Assembly (NCBI GenBank): GCA_022495005.1
Contig: JAGYXB010001351.1
Span: forward strand, 20,840 to 84,839
Source: Rhyacophila brunnea
Taxonomy: Eukaryota > Arthropoda > Insecta > Trichoptera > Rhyacophilidae
Direction of reading: 5' to 3'
DNA length: 64,000 nt
The position numbers and the translations under genes were made by a program. Positions 24,110-35,383 of the stretch are shown here, piece after piece (position 1 is the stretch's first letter; each line of letters opens with the position of its first letter). The notes beneath the pieces were generated by a model. The model did no database searches and was not told the origin of the DNA. It saw only the letters and a list, made by a program, of their open reading frames with translations.

Positions 24110-24545
24110 TGGATCCGTCTCAAAAACAATTAATTTTGCAGCAAAAGAAATTTCATCATTACATTCATACAATCAATACGACTGGATTCGAAACCCTTTC
24201 GCAACCAATGCCGAAAATTCTATAGAAGCGCTTTCTCTATAAATTTGAGAGGAATTAGTTGAATTGAGAAACGATGGGACTCTAAAAACTGAATTTTGCA
24301 GATGTTCCATTGGCTATTTTCTGGATTTCGGTTAAAAAAGAATATTGTTGGATTTCCGACAAGGCTATTGCAGTTCAGCTACCATATCTACGATATATGT
24401 GTGCAAAAGTTTTTCAACTCAAGTTATAATTAAAAATTTCGAGAATGTAGTATAACCAAGAACTTCGGGTTGCTTTTTCAAATATCAAGTCAAAAAATAT
24501 ATAAAACTTTTACCTTCATTGAAAGAAGCTCAGGTATCACATTAA
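24110..24545 (+). pseudogene. hAT-type transposase C-terminal remnant
   Basis: In broken frames one reads YDWIRNPFATNAE, EELVELRNDGTLKTEF and FWISVKKEY...DKAIAVQLPYLRYMC. These are the phrases that close ZBED5/SCAND3-like hAT transposases (NPF, LRND, FW..., then LPF-x-TSYLCE of the dimerisation domain). Stops interrupt it repeatedly. Only the last 130 or so codons survive. Confidence 0.55.
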
Positions 24546-25199
24546 TTTGTTATTAATACAAATACATGCAAATGTACATTTAGTTCTTCCTCGTCTGTTA
24601 TGTATACCTATTTAATTATGTATCAACTAAAAAAAACATAAACTAATGTTATTTTGGTGCATGGCCCCCACAGGGTGGGGGACTGATAGGTCTCTAGCCT
24701 GGGGGACCAGTCTCAGGGGTGGGACTGCGTGGCAGGTCAACCAGATAAGTAAGATAAACATAAATTACAAATTTGCTCACATATTAAAAATAATTGACTG
24801 CAGCGCTATTTTACTACGCTGGTATTAATAATTTAAAACATTCGATTGTAGGTTACAATAATTATTTATTATTATTGTGTCAATATTCGACAAACAAATA
24901 TTCTTAACCAGACAACTAACCATAATTCAAGTGGATGTATTAATAAATACAAACATTCAATACCATTAATTTTACCTCAAACACCATTTTAAAAACTCTA
25001 TTTTAGTGTATCACACTGTCTTTAACCTTAGCGATAGGTAGGGGGGGCAAATATCCTAGTCTGGGGTCCCCCTTCAGGATGTGGGGTCCATGTTTTGGTG
25101 TATAAATTGTTTAACATGCGGTGTGTCACTGTCTTCTGTGAAGACCTGTGGTGTGTCGTGGAGAAAAGGTTGCGGGGCACTGATTTACATACCGGTGCA

Positions 25200-25361
25200 A
25201 GTCAGTTTACAGAAAGCCAGGCGGCAACCGCGCCGATTTTTATTGCTGATTTTGGCAAAATTCATGAATACAAAAATGAAAACCTAACCTAACAAATAAT
25301 CCAGTAGGTATATCAGCTATTTTCAAAATTTGTTTGCCGCTGGCTTCCTATAAACCGACAA
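25200..25361 (+). repeat. Diverged foldback element, second copy of the family at 43730
   Basis: The right arm (AACCTAACCTAACAAATAATCCAGT, then TCAGCTATTTTCAAAAT and GCCGCTGGCTTCC) resembles the right arm of 43881-43953. The left arm is its imperfect reverse complement (AAGCCAGGCGGCAA...TTGCTGATTTTGGC). The TTAGG-like loop is reduced to two units. Confidence 0.55.
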
Positions 25362-25427
25362 GAACAATATACCTACCTACTTGCACTGTTTGAAAACACC
25401 TCAGAAACATTGGTACTTAAAAAAATA

Positions 25428-25510
25428 AGACACCTGACAGAATTCGAACCTGTATACATTGAATTCTGGCCGATGCGCTTTACCAATTTAGTCACCAGTA
25501 TTATATCCAA
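25428..25510 (-). repeat. tRNA-like sequence
   Basis: On the minus strand it has an A-box-like ACTAAATTGGTAAAGC and a B-box GGTTCGAATTC with a well-paired T-arm stem (ACAGG/TCTGT). Six of seven acceptor pairs can form if it starts at ATACTGG. The anticodon arm does not pair. It is most likely a tRNA pseudogene or the head of a tRNA-derived SINE, not a working tRNA. Confidence 0.4.
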
Positions 25511-26427
25511 TTACGGCATAACTAGCCGTAATGTGACTGAAGCTTTTTACAAATTATGCTAGTATTATTGACCTTTGCGGCTTGGTAAGAATACAATGGG
25601 ACACAGCTTCCAGCGGTTCCATTAATCGAGCAGATATGTTTTAAAATTGTGTTTTATGTTCATAAAGAATGTCACCTTCACAAATATTGTGATATAGTAT
25701 TTTCTATAAGATCCCTTTAGAGCAGTGTGGACTCCTCCAAAAGTGCAATTAGTAATATTATCAAGGCCTGAACAAAAACGATGCATGAGTGCGAGTGGGA
25801 AAGTATTCGGCACCCTTATAATCTCTGCGACATGCGCTAGAGTAAGATAAAAGGTCTACATATGTTTAAGTTAGTTTCCAAAAGTATCGCGAACAATTTG
25901 TGGTAAATCGCTTCACGTAGCGTCGTAGCTCGTGTTGCTAAATTGCTATTTTTTGTGTTAAACATAGTCATTGGTAAATATTTTTAGTTATTTAAGCAGA
26001 AAAGATGGTTTTATGTGTTGTATAAAAATATGGTAGCCGTACTGATAAGCAAAAAGATGGTATTACGCTTCATAGGTAAGTTGATACATGTTCGTGATAA
26101 TTTATTTGTATATTATTATATATTTTAATATCAGTGACCTAGTTTCTTTAAAATAATTTAAATTATGGATATCTTTACCTAATGGTTGCATTTTGACCGC
26201 TTAAAAATACTATATAACGTAAAAAAAAAAATAGAAAATTATATTTTAATTCTGAGCGTCTAGTGCGAGCACTACCGAAATGGTCTATGGTCTCGAACAT
26301 TTGTAGACGAATGTGTTCGCTCGCCCACAAACCAAACCATGGCACGCAGCTTCATTTAGCAATGCAACGGGTGGCGTCTAGATGTATCTATAGTCTATGA
26401 ATATTATGCTCTCTGCGAATATAATTA
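25511..26427. other. Spacer upstream of the Harbinger transposase
   Basis: No coding signal. It includes GTCTATGGTCTCGAA at about 26285, a 15-mer that recurs near 43088 upstream of gene B. Confidence 0.35.
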
Positions 26428-26632
26428 GTTCGTTTCTTTCAACCTGTACGAAACAAATCCAATTAAACCATAGACAATATACATACAAATTGTATGAGAC
26501 CGGAAATGGTTTGAGATTTGACGTTTGGTTCAGTGTATCATTGAAAATCAAACCGTTCTCGGATCATCAGAAATGGTTTGACATGAAACTTCAAACCAAT
26601 TCGGACGATTCATAGACTAAAACGATCTGTCA
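26428..26632 (-). repeat. Interspersed repeat, copy 2 (partner of 1252-1460)
   Basis: Reverse-complement match to 1252-1460 over the full length. It sits 226 bp before the transposase ATG and may be part of the untranslated end of the Harbinger element. In that case the copy at 1252-1460 would be a non-autonomous derivative. Confidence 0.6.
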
Positions 26633-26858
26633 AACGGGAAATCATTAAAAAGTATACATAACCTGAAAACTATATCGATCTAATATTTTCTACAAATATT
26701 TCGTTTGTTATTTTCTCGACATTTGACTTTTAATATAATATTTTGTAGGATTAAGGAAAATCGACATGCCTAAAAACAGCATTCTCTGGCATGTGTAAGA
26801 TCATCGTGATATATTAATATTTTAGATTTAGTACTTTGTATTTTTGGTTTTCAATACA

Positions 26859-27443
26859 ATGGATTTATTTCAATGTATCCCATTATTTTTTGAATCGTCG
26901 TCGGAAGATTCGTCTGATGATGATTTTTTCATGCTGGAAGACTTTCAGCCCATTGTCAATAAGAAAAATGAAAATTATTGCGAAGATACTGTTGTAGAGT
27001 ACACGGACAGGCAGTTCATGATGCATTTTCGCGTTTCTAGAGATGTGCATGCAGATCTCACGGAACGATTTCAAAATTCTTCTCATTTTCCAACCCAGAA
27101 CAGAGGCGGCAATGATAGAATCATTGCCACTAACCATTTACTGATATTCCTTTGGTTTGCTGGACATAAAACTGCGTCATTTCGAGATGTGGCTGATAGA
27201 TTTAATATCACTATCGGTTCTCTCTCCAGAGTCATCAAAAGAGTGACTGTGTTTATTAGTAATTTATCCCTAGAAATAATACAATGGCCAACGAATTCTG
27301 AGAAAGCAGTTATAGAGATGGCTTTTAGGGAGAACGGGTTTCCGGGAGTCATCGGTGTCATTGATGGTAGTCATATAAAAATAGATAAGCCAGAAGATGA
27401 TCCATTGTCATACATCAATAGGAAATCATATTATTCAATGCAG
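26859..27443 (+). CDS. PIF/Harbinger transposase, exon 1
   Basis: The first exon encodes 195 residues from the ATG at 26859. An acidic serine-rich start is followed by the helix-turn-helix region (residues about 50-150, including FLWFAGHKTASFRDVADRF and the segment with SLSRVIKRV). The first catalytic aspartate comes in GVIGVIDGSHIKI. The exon ends in MQ/GTAAGA, phase 0. HARBI1-like transposases cut and paste DNA with a DDE active site and usually need a partner Myb/MADF protein; a decayed MADF remnant lies far away at 42271. I saw no defining terminal repeats around this copy. Confidence 0.8.
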
Positions 27444-27690
27444 GTAAGACAAGATATTTTTCTATGATATTCCTTTGTTTTAGATATATTTGTGTTTTAA
27501 AATAATAAAAAAGACTCGCCTTAGATTAAAGAATAAATAATCTCACATAAATGTAATCATAGCACTGGTTCAAAGAATGTTATTTAATAAGTTTTCCAAG
27601 TACCTAGCTGAAAATCACAAATCTCATTCGTGCCATACTTGTTTGCAGGATTTTATTGCTTTCTGTATGACTAACTATCCTTTATTTTAG

Positions 27691-28017
27691 TTGCAGGCTG
27701 TGTGTGATGATAATCTCAAATTTCGAAATATCTATGTTGGATATCCAGGGTCAGTGCATGATAGTCGAGTATATCTAAATTCTTCACTGTATAGACAACT
27801 ACCAAGTAAATGTAACGACAAATATATACTTGGCAACAGTGGATATCTCTGCCTCAGGAATTTGCTGACACCTTATAAAGCCAGGGGAGTACTAAATCAA
27901 ACTCAAATTAATTATAATACCAAACTCAGTAAAATTAGAATCAAAATTGAGCACGCATTTGGTCTACTGAAACAAAAATTTAGACAACTCTACCACTTAA
28001 AACATTGCATTACTTAA
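27691..28017 (+). CDS. PIF/Harbinger transposase, exon 2, C-terminus eroded
   Basis: After a 247-nt intron with a TTATTTTAG acceptor, the frame continues with QAVCDDNLKFRNIYVGYPG, then SVHDSRV (second catalytic Asp) and RIKIEHAFGLLKQKF (catalytic Glu), so the DDE triad is complete. The frame stops at 28015-28017, giving 303 residues in all, somewhat short for the family. Past the stop a shifted frame still reads LKNVRRCN and then VIISLLGL, which looks like the lost C-terminal helix. The protein is probably inactive or borderline. Confidence 0.75.
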   Translation: MQAVCDDNLKFRNIYVGYPGSVHDSRVYLNSSLYRQLPSKCNDKYILGNSGYLCLRNLLTPYKARGVLNQTQINYNTKLSKIRIKIEHAFGLLKQKFRQLYHLKHCIT

Positions 28018-28189
28018 ACTTAAAAATGTAAGGAGGTGTAACATGTAATTATTTCTTTGCTTGGTCTAAATATATTACAATAAATCATCTTTAAATGAGA
28101 GATGAGTATATTCTCATTTCACAGATTGACGTTTGCTGTGAAAAATATTTAAAACAATGTAAGTATCCCAAACCTTGCTTTATCCTGAT

Positions 28190-28450
28190 TATTTAGCTTC
28201 ATAAAGCAATGGCCCATGCCGAAACGGAGACGGAGAACAGCCAGGCGGTTGGGGTTGGTTCTCAGAGTTTCCCTGTAGAAGCCGAGAGCGCTGCGGTAGT
28301 CCTTTTTTATTGAAAGCGATGCACACTTTCCAGAACAGCGAGGGGATGTTGTTGGAAGATTGATTCACCACAAAATTGAATTGCGCATCCACCGTCCACC
28401 ACTTTATCACCCTCCAACAAGCACAATTAGTATGCTCGGCCCAAAAGATT
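28190..28450 (-). pseudogene. CTR9 pseudogene fragment, downstream exon
   Basis: After a T-tract TTTTTTGCAG acceptor, the frames give NLLGRA, LCLLEGDK, then AQFNFVVNQSSNNIPSLF and AFNKK, and after a +1 shift DYRSALGFYRETLRTNP and FGMGHCFMK. These are consecutive TPR segments of CTR9, the tetratricopeptide scaffold of the PAF1 transcription-elongation complex. A stop and at least two frameshifts rule out function. Confidence 0.8.
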
Positions 28451-28683
28451 CTGCAAAAAAAAAAATACAGATGTACAGCATTTTCGCCGGTAAAGTAAAT
28501 TCGGCTGTTGTATAATGAAAAATCAGTTCTTTTCATTTTGTTTTTCCAAGTCATGTTGTAAATGGATTGAACTTGTAAATTGTAAAGTTTACTTCATATT
28601 ATTACTTATATATAAAGATATTTGAACAAAATTTGACTAGGTTGAATAAAATAGGTAATGAAAGTGGGTAGGTATCGTCTTAC

Positions 28684-28902
28684 ATGATCATACATGATGA
28701 TTTTGTCGGCAGTGGTGTATAGGTTTGCGGCTTTGGTGAACAGATCCCGTTTCATGTTTATATTCTTTTCATGGTTAGCTTCCTGCACGCAGTATGTGGC
28801 GAGCATGTCCAGGCACCGCATCTGATGTTTCTCCGAGCTAGAATAATCGATGTTGGCCGCGGTGCGGCCCGCATCCAAGATTTTAATGAAGTCATCAGTT
28901 CT
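28684..28902 (-). pseudogene. CTR9 pseudogene fragment, upstream exon
   Basis: The open segment reads TDDFIKILDAGRTAANIDYS, then CLDMLATYCVQEA, DLFTKAANLYTTADKIIMYD, and ends at CAT/GTAAGA. The ADKIIMYD phrase is strongly typical of CTR9. An intron of 233 nt separates it from the next fragment, so this is a piece of genomic gene copy and not a retrocopy. Upstream the frame ends in a stop (TAA just before ACAAAAAGA). No other CTR9 exon is visible nearby. Confidence 0.8.
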
Positions 28903-30636
28903 TTTTGTTTACGTACGGCACGTGTATAGAATACAAACATTTATATGAGAATACGCAATTTGAAAAATTGAAAGGACCCTCGCAAACGATGCTAATAGAA
29001 ATCAAGATCCGACAGGTCCCATCCATTCATTCAAATATCATTCTCTCTGGACATAAAAATGTGGATAAATGTGGTTGAAAAATTAACCCTGCCTACATCG
29101 CAATAAGGGTTATTGTTGTACAACATTTCTTTCCAAAACGCTAATATATATATTATAATATATTGTAGCAAGTAGTTAAATATTAACTTTACCCACATTG
29201 CAAAAAAGGATTATTCGAGATTTTTGAAAGATGTCTTTGACCTATTCTGCAAAACTTGCCCACTTTAATATTGTGATTTTGTATGAAACGGTGTATTATC
29301 ATGGTACTTAGGTATATCAATGTATACAAACGAGTAAGTTTTAATACCCGCTCGGTTATTGTAACTTGGTTTCTATGGGGCACTATTTCTTTCAAAAAGT
29401 TTGAAACGTCATATGATTAGCAAGGTCTTTTTTCATTGAGGCATGACCATAATAGATTAAATTGGACTAGAAATCATGCATTCTTACACCATGGTATACG
29501 CTCGACTATGTGTGTCGAGACGTGGTGGTTGGCGATGGAGAAAAGCAAACACCAGAGAGTAATCATTACCCATAAAAATTGATTAAAAAAGTATTCATTT
29601 AGTTATTTAGTAAAATATTAATATACCTACTCAAAAGGGTTCGCCATCCAGATTATAATTGATAGTTTTTTTTCTACAATAGACTGTTTACCCTAGGAAA
29701 TTGATGGTGACATTCTAACTTCATTACATTCCATGCGTAAAATCTTATAAGTACTTACTACTTACGCCAACATTGACATTGACCCAGATGATAAGTGGGA
29801 TCTCTCTAGGCGAAGAATACTGAGTATTTTTTTTCATCTCATGCGGTAGGTAATAATTGTTCAGGATCCAACTTCGATCACCTAAAAACAATTTAGATTA
29901 GGCAAACGACATTGATTACGTTAATCACATGTCATAAAATGAAGTAAAATCACATCAGAAAACTTTAGCTAGTTCAATGTAATAATTATAACGAAACTAT
30001 ACATTCAAAACACTACATTATTATAAAATAAGTGATGGTTTATCTTTACACTATTATCAAAAATCAAAATGTTTCGAAGTCGCATGACCAGGCACCTGCA
30101 GTAGGTACGAGGAACTAAAGAATGACGTCATTACATTTAAGCATACTAGAGTAAAAAATAATTGCGCTGTACTTACCCGTGTTATGGGAATTCACCGTCT
30201 TCGAGCTGCATTAGAAAACTTGGGATGCCCCGTAAGGAATTATTGCTTTGCCGTAATCTATTTTCACATTGCTGCAAAATTCATAATATATTATATTTTC
30301 TTATAACGAATAATCGTCAACTTAACCCTTTGTCTATTGTACGGTATAACGATACGCTACGGCCTACGCCAATCGATGTACGAAGCTTCTCTAAGTAACA
30401 TAGAAAAATAATGAATCATTTCAGCGTATAGGTATGTGGGGCTTATAAAATTTATATCAAAAATACGACTTGGAAGTTAAAGGCTTAAAATAGTATACGA
30501 TCACTTCGTTATAGTTTTTTAGATCTGCTAACACATAAACAGTAAAAAATAATGATTCATATTATAACACAGCATAATAATTATTAATTATTAATGATTT
30601 GCTGTATTTTTTGCCTAACAACGATATTATGGGTCA
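28903..30636. other. Spacer, nothing recognised
   Basis: AT-rich with short meaningless open frames. No repeat match inside the window was noticed. Confidence 0.35.
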
Positions 30637-31203
30637 ATGAGAAATGGGACCAGTCTCAGGAAATAAAAACTACAATTGAGATCGCAAGGAGCGCCTTTCT
30701 CAAAATGAGACACCTCCTTAGCAATCGAGATCTTAACCTAGGTCTGAGACTGCGTATGGTACGTTGTTATGTGCTCTCAATTCTTTTCTATGGCATGGAA
30801 GTATGGACGCTAAACCAAGAGATTGATGTCACGGAGACTTAAAGCTTTCGAGATGTGGCTGTATAGACGCATCCTCAAAATTCCTTGGACTGACCGGGTG
30901 ACAAATGTTGAAGTTCTCATTCGAATGGGGAAGGACCGAGAAATTCTACGTAGTATCAAAACCAGGAAACTACAATACCTCGACCACATTATGAGAGGAC
31001 ACATATACAGCATTCCCAACTTGTCATTCAAGGAAAGATCAATGGGAAGCGTAGCAGAGGACGGCGCCGCATTTCGTGGCTTAAGAACCTCCGTGATTGG
31101 TACGAGTGCAGCTCCACCGAACTGTTCCGGGTAGCAGACGACAAAGATAAGATCGCCTTGATGGTGGCGACCTCCGCTAGGGGATGGCACAATAAGAAGA
31201 AGA
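30637..31203 (+). mobile_element. RTE-type LINE 3' fragment, copy 1
   Basis: The frames read EKWDQSQEIKTTIEIARSAF, RHLLSNRDLNLGLRLRMVRC, YVLSILFYGMEVW, then FEMWLYRRILKIPWTDRVTN and RKLQYLDHIMRG. These are the C-terminal part of an endonuclease/reverse-transcriptase of the RTE type. A frameshift follows EID near 30830 and another lies in the last third (LRNLRDWYECSS-like). It starts at the same internal position of the LINE as the copy at 59641 and ends with GGGATGGCACAATAAGAAGAAGA. Confidence 0.75.
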
Positions 31204-33190
31204 TAGGTACCTATCTCTATAAGGTTTATAGATTTTTAATAACACAGGTTTTCAATACGCCGTAAAAAATCAAATTATATGTGGGTACTTATAATATAAG
31301 TATTATTATAATTTAGGTAACTATTCTATTCATACATATACTGCATTCCTAATCGCTGAAAAGCCTCAATTAAAATAAAGACTCAACTCGGTGTTGTCGG
31401 CAAGTAGGTACCTAGGTACCTATATCTCGCCTTAATGCCCTTAATCAATCTAATATTACGTTCAAAGCTGACTGGAAGAACGAAATAATGAGTTTAATAA
31501 TTCTGTGAAGATAAAAAAACAGGAAGATCGCCTCTCTTCTAATTATAGCAAGGAATCAATCATTTTGAGGCTGCTGTTGAGAGATGTCCCAAGACTACAA
31601 AATGTTATAAAGGTTTTCGCAACGCCATTTTTTCATTGTACCTAGTCACCCAAGCATTTTGAACCTATAAGATACCTAAACGAAATAATATAGCTTGCCA
31701 GCGATTATTATTAACCAATGCCCATACAGGTCACATTGAAGTTAAAAAAATGTATGATAGGTAGGTACCTACCTACCATTAGTAATCGAGTGGCAATAGT
31801 CGTGCATGATTATCATTTTTGAGGTTTTTACGCCGAATATGTATAATATGTAGGTACATACCTATTTCTATGTATTTAATTAATACATAGATATGGTGCT
31901 TTTATTTATGAATTGGTCATAGCATAGTAGTTGGCCGTTACAACTTTTGGTTGATAAAATAAGGTGTCAGTCATTATTTTATTACGTCGTCTGTTGATAT
32001 GTATAGCTTGGTCTCCATTTTCATACAGAAAAACTTGAACCAAAATTATTCCCCGTGATTTTTTAAAAAAAGTTATTGGTGAAGAAAAATACAAACACTT
32101 CAAAATGATAAACACCAGAAAGGCTGTGAAGACACCCCCAAAAATTATAATTTGTTTCAATATAGTGGAGTTATTTTAAAACATCAGAAAATGAAAAGAC
32201 CAGAGCAGCATTAAATTTCACTGCCATAAGGTAACAGCTTCTACTATGCAAATATACAATAATATTGATGTACCTACTACCTATGTAGGTATTCAACAGT
32301 TTTAAGAACGCTAAATGACATAGAACCACAGTCTAATCACGAACCGACAATCATTTACATAATATTATTATCTCGGCAAGATGACATTGAACCATCCACA
32401 TCTGTTTATTTGATCCACTGTGGTGCAGTTGAAAACTATGTATTCCGTTTAAAAAACCTACTAGAAAATTGAAGAAAAAAATTAAAAACTTTTTTTTGCA
32501 ATAGTGAAACAACAGTTGTTATTAAAATAGGTACGAGTAGGTAGGTACCTAATTCGGAAAATATTATTCTTTGCAGATGATACATACTAGGAATTATCGA
32601 TATTAATGGTATTATAATAATTATATAGTACCTATAGCAATTATTATATTTAACACAAAAAATATTACTCCAGTATTGGAAGATAATGACTTGTTTTTGT
32701 GTCTTGCACTATGTGGTGCCAGATAATATCTCAGATGGTATTTCAGATAAATCCGGCATTCATAAGAAAAACAAGGACGATTCTGAAAGATGGATACAGA
32801 GAAATACTAAAACCTGGTTTTTTCAATTATTTTTTTAATGGTTTTTTCATATTATTTTATGTTTGTTTTTGCAAAATCACTTATTTTTCATAAATTTTCT
32901 TAGAATTGGGCTCTTATCTTCACAATTCTAGAAGCTCGTATATTTGTGTATTCCTTCGCTGCAAGGTTCTTTTATGATTTCACATTATTTTTCGGGTTCT
33001 GTAGACCTACTAAATTTAGGTCCCGGACCTGTAGCCCTTTTTGTAAATTCAGCCCTGCTTGTAAGGGTAAATAATTACAAATTTGGAGCACATCTGAAAA
33101 CCGAACAGCCTATATTATATTGTAGACCTTGTAGGCCTAATCGTTAATAAATAACCTAACATATTCTCACGAATCAGTTCTTACAACTTT
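31204..33190. other. Spacer, nothing recognised
   Basis: AT-rich, with several TAGGTACCTA runs. An 84-codon minus-strand frame (31906-32160) has a hydrophobic start but no family that I recognise, and I do not call it a gene. Confidence 0.35.
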
Positions 33191-33336
33191 AAGAACTATA
33201 TTCCTACATGCAATATTATCTCAATAACACGAAACGGAACGCAATTTTCAAAGAATCCACGAGCCGGAACGGTATCTTTTAGAATTTCACGAACAGGAAC
33301 GGCGCTCCGGTGCGTTCCGGTCTATTTCGAGCCCTG
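33191..33336 (-). repeat. hAT-like transposon end
   Basis: Read on the minus strand from 33336 it starts CAGGGCTCGAAATAGACCGG, followed by CGGAACG-rich sequence. CAGGG at the extreme end is typical of hAT terminal repeats. The other end was not found. Confidence 0.4.
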
Positions 33337-33377
33337 GCTTGGTTGTATATTTAATGATGCCAATGTATAATTTAGAC

Positions 33378-33430
33378 CAGTGGTCCTCAGAAAGTTTTCT
33401 TGTGGTCCGCAATTTTTGGGCGTCCAAATG
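33378..33430 (+). repeat. Second hAT-like transposon end
   Basis: CAGTGGTCCTCAGAAAG followed by TTTTCTTGTGGTCCGCA is the usual opening of Charlie-like hAT elements. It is unrelated to the end at 33336. No partner end was found. Confidence 0.4.
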
Positions 33431-34062
33431 CTAATGCTAAAATTTTAATAAAACCTGTGCAACTGTAAGTATTTGAGCATTGTGTTTTTGTCCTTAAATA
33501 TATTAATGGTTTTACGTGACGAAATTAACTGCTATCATACGTTATTATATAATATGTTTTCCTTATGCGTTAGCGGTGCGTAAAACGTTTCTAATAATTT
33601 CAGTAATCCACAGCTGTAAAAAGGTTTAGAAACACTGATTTCGACCATTTTAAGGGACAAATAAACATTTTAAACATAGTATAGAAGTCTGTCAGAAATT
33701 TGAATACCTGAATTGAAAACTATTTCAGTCAAACAAATAATTTAGATGGACTAAAATACCTTGTTCAGCAAGAAAAGAAAAAATACCTACGCCAGAAGTG
33801 AAAAGGAATCATACTAATCATACATAATTACTGAAAAATATGTGTTTACAATAGACCTACAATGCGTTTTGATATATCCAAAATCTAATGTGTCCAGCGC
33901 ATATTTTAAAACAAAACTTGCCATTCATAATTTTACTCTCTGCAACCAAAAACGATTGATGGTCTTTGCAATGTTTTGATTGAAGTCGAAAGTGGGCTTA
34001 CTGCAAATTAGCTTTCCAGTGTAATATGTCAATAATTTACTCTTCCTCTTCTGCCTCTTTCT

Positions 34063-34085
34063 ACGACGACGACGACGACGACGAC
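34063..34085 (+). repeat. (ACG)n microsatellite
   Basis: Seven to eight uninterrupted ACG triplets. Confidence 0.9.
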
Positions 34086-34341
34086 TATAAAACCACTATT
34101 CTGTATAGTGATGGAGCAGGGAAAAAAACCAGGAAAAAATTTAGTACTCACCAATGCTTTATTAAATTAATATTGCAATGCCACGTAATATCACCAATGT
34201 ACATTAAAAAAAGGAGAAGGACCACACTCAAATTAAGGTTGAACGATTCGCTCTGTAATTGAAATGAGGTTGAGAAATAAAAAAAACGTGTTCATGCTGA
34301 TTATATAACTGCGTTTAAAGAAGCCAGGAAAAACCTAAGCC

Positions 34342-34354
34342 ATACCATGTCACA
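34342..34354 (+). repeat. Target-site duplication of the RTE LINE, left
   Basis: ATACCATGTCACA, repeated exactly at 37198-37210. Confidence 0.85.
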
Positions 34355-34567
34355 ATCTCCACCTATAGTAATAGGGAACGACTCTACCTACGCTATGGCC
34401 GGTCCCAAGCCCGGATAAAGGAGGAGGGTTCATCGTAGGGTTAATCACCCAACACGGTAAAAAAAACCCTGATTATGAACACCAAAACAACTGCCTTGGA
34501 CCCCGGACTCCCCATAAACCAACGACCCATGCAAAGAATTAAGGACAAACGATTATAATATTATATA

Positions 34568-35290
34568 CAATGTGGCACATGGAACGTACGCACTATGTTG
34601 CAGCCGGGCAAGATGGAGGAGGTTGCAATTGAATTGCATGAGTATAAAATGAGCGTGACTGCATTGCAGGAAATAAGATAGGAGGGCGCAGGTTTCATAA
34701 ACAAGAGAAACTACACTTTGTATTACAGTGGATCTGCAGGTACGCAGGGTCGCTATGGAACTGGGTTCTTAATCAGCTCTGATATCCGCAGGGCAGTACT
34801 AGGATTTGAGCCAATTAGTGAGAGATTATGTAAACTTAAACTGAAAGGTACACTTTTCAATATTACGTTCATCAACGTTTATGCCCCAACTGATGATGCG
34901 ACCGAGGAAATTAAGGATAGATTCTATGAAGATCTGCAGAGAGCCTGCGAAAAAGTCTCCCCACATGATGCTCTAATTATCTTGGGAGACTTCAATGCAA
35001 AAATTGGAAAAGAGGAAGCATTTAAAGAAGTAGCTAGGCAGCACAGTTTGCATGAAACGACAAGCGATAATGATGAACGTCTATGCTTTTTAGCGGCTGC
35101 AAATAATTATTTCATAATTAGTATTACATGGTTTAAACATAAAAATATCCACAAAAGAACCTGGAAACTACCTGGAAGTAATACATGCAACCAAATAGAT
35201 CACATTCTTATATCAAAAAGAAGAGCGAAAACAGTGGAGGTGTGCGCGTCTGCAGAGGAGCCTATTGCGAATCTGATCACTTCCTGATGA
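34568..35290 (+). pseudogene. LINE endonuclease domain
   Basis: Motifs in order are TWNVRTMLQPGKMEE, LQEIR followed by TAG where a tryptophan is usual, GTGF, FINVYAPT, LGDFNAKIG and CNQIDHILI. SDHF appears only after a +1 shift (CESDHFLMR near 35265). These are the conserved blocks of the APE-like endonuclease that nicks the target DNA. The long open part is 34718-35287. Confidence 0.8.
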
Positions 35291-35383
35291 GAGCAAAATT
35301 AAAACGAAAAATCTCCTTAATACTGAAAAAATAAGGCCAGAGAAGAACTAAATGGAGAGGAATCTATAGAAACAAACTTAAAA

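Noticed and set aside
31906..32160. Small membrane protein on the minus strand (84 codons, hydrophobic start)
   Set aside because: AT-rich sequence readily gives hydrophobic frames; there is no homologous motif, no splice context and no paralogue in the window.
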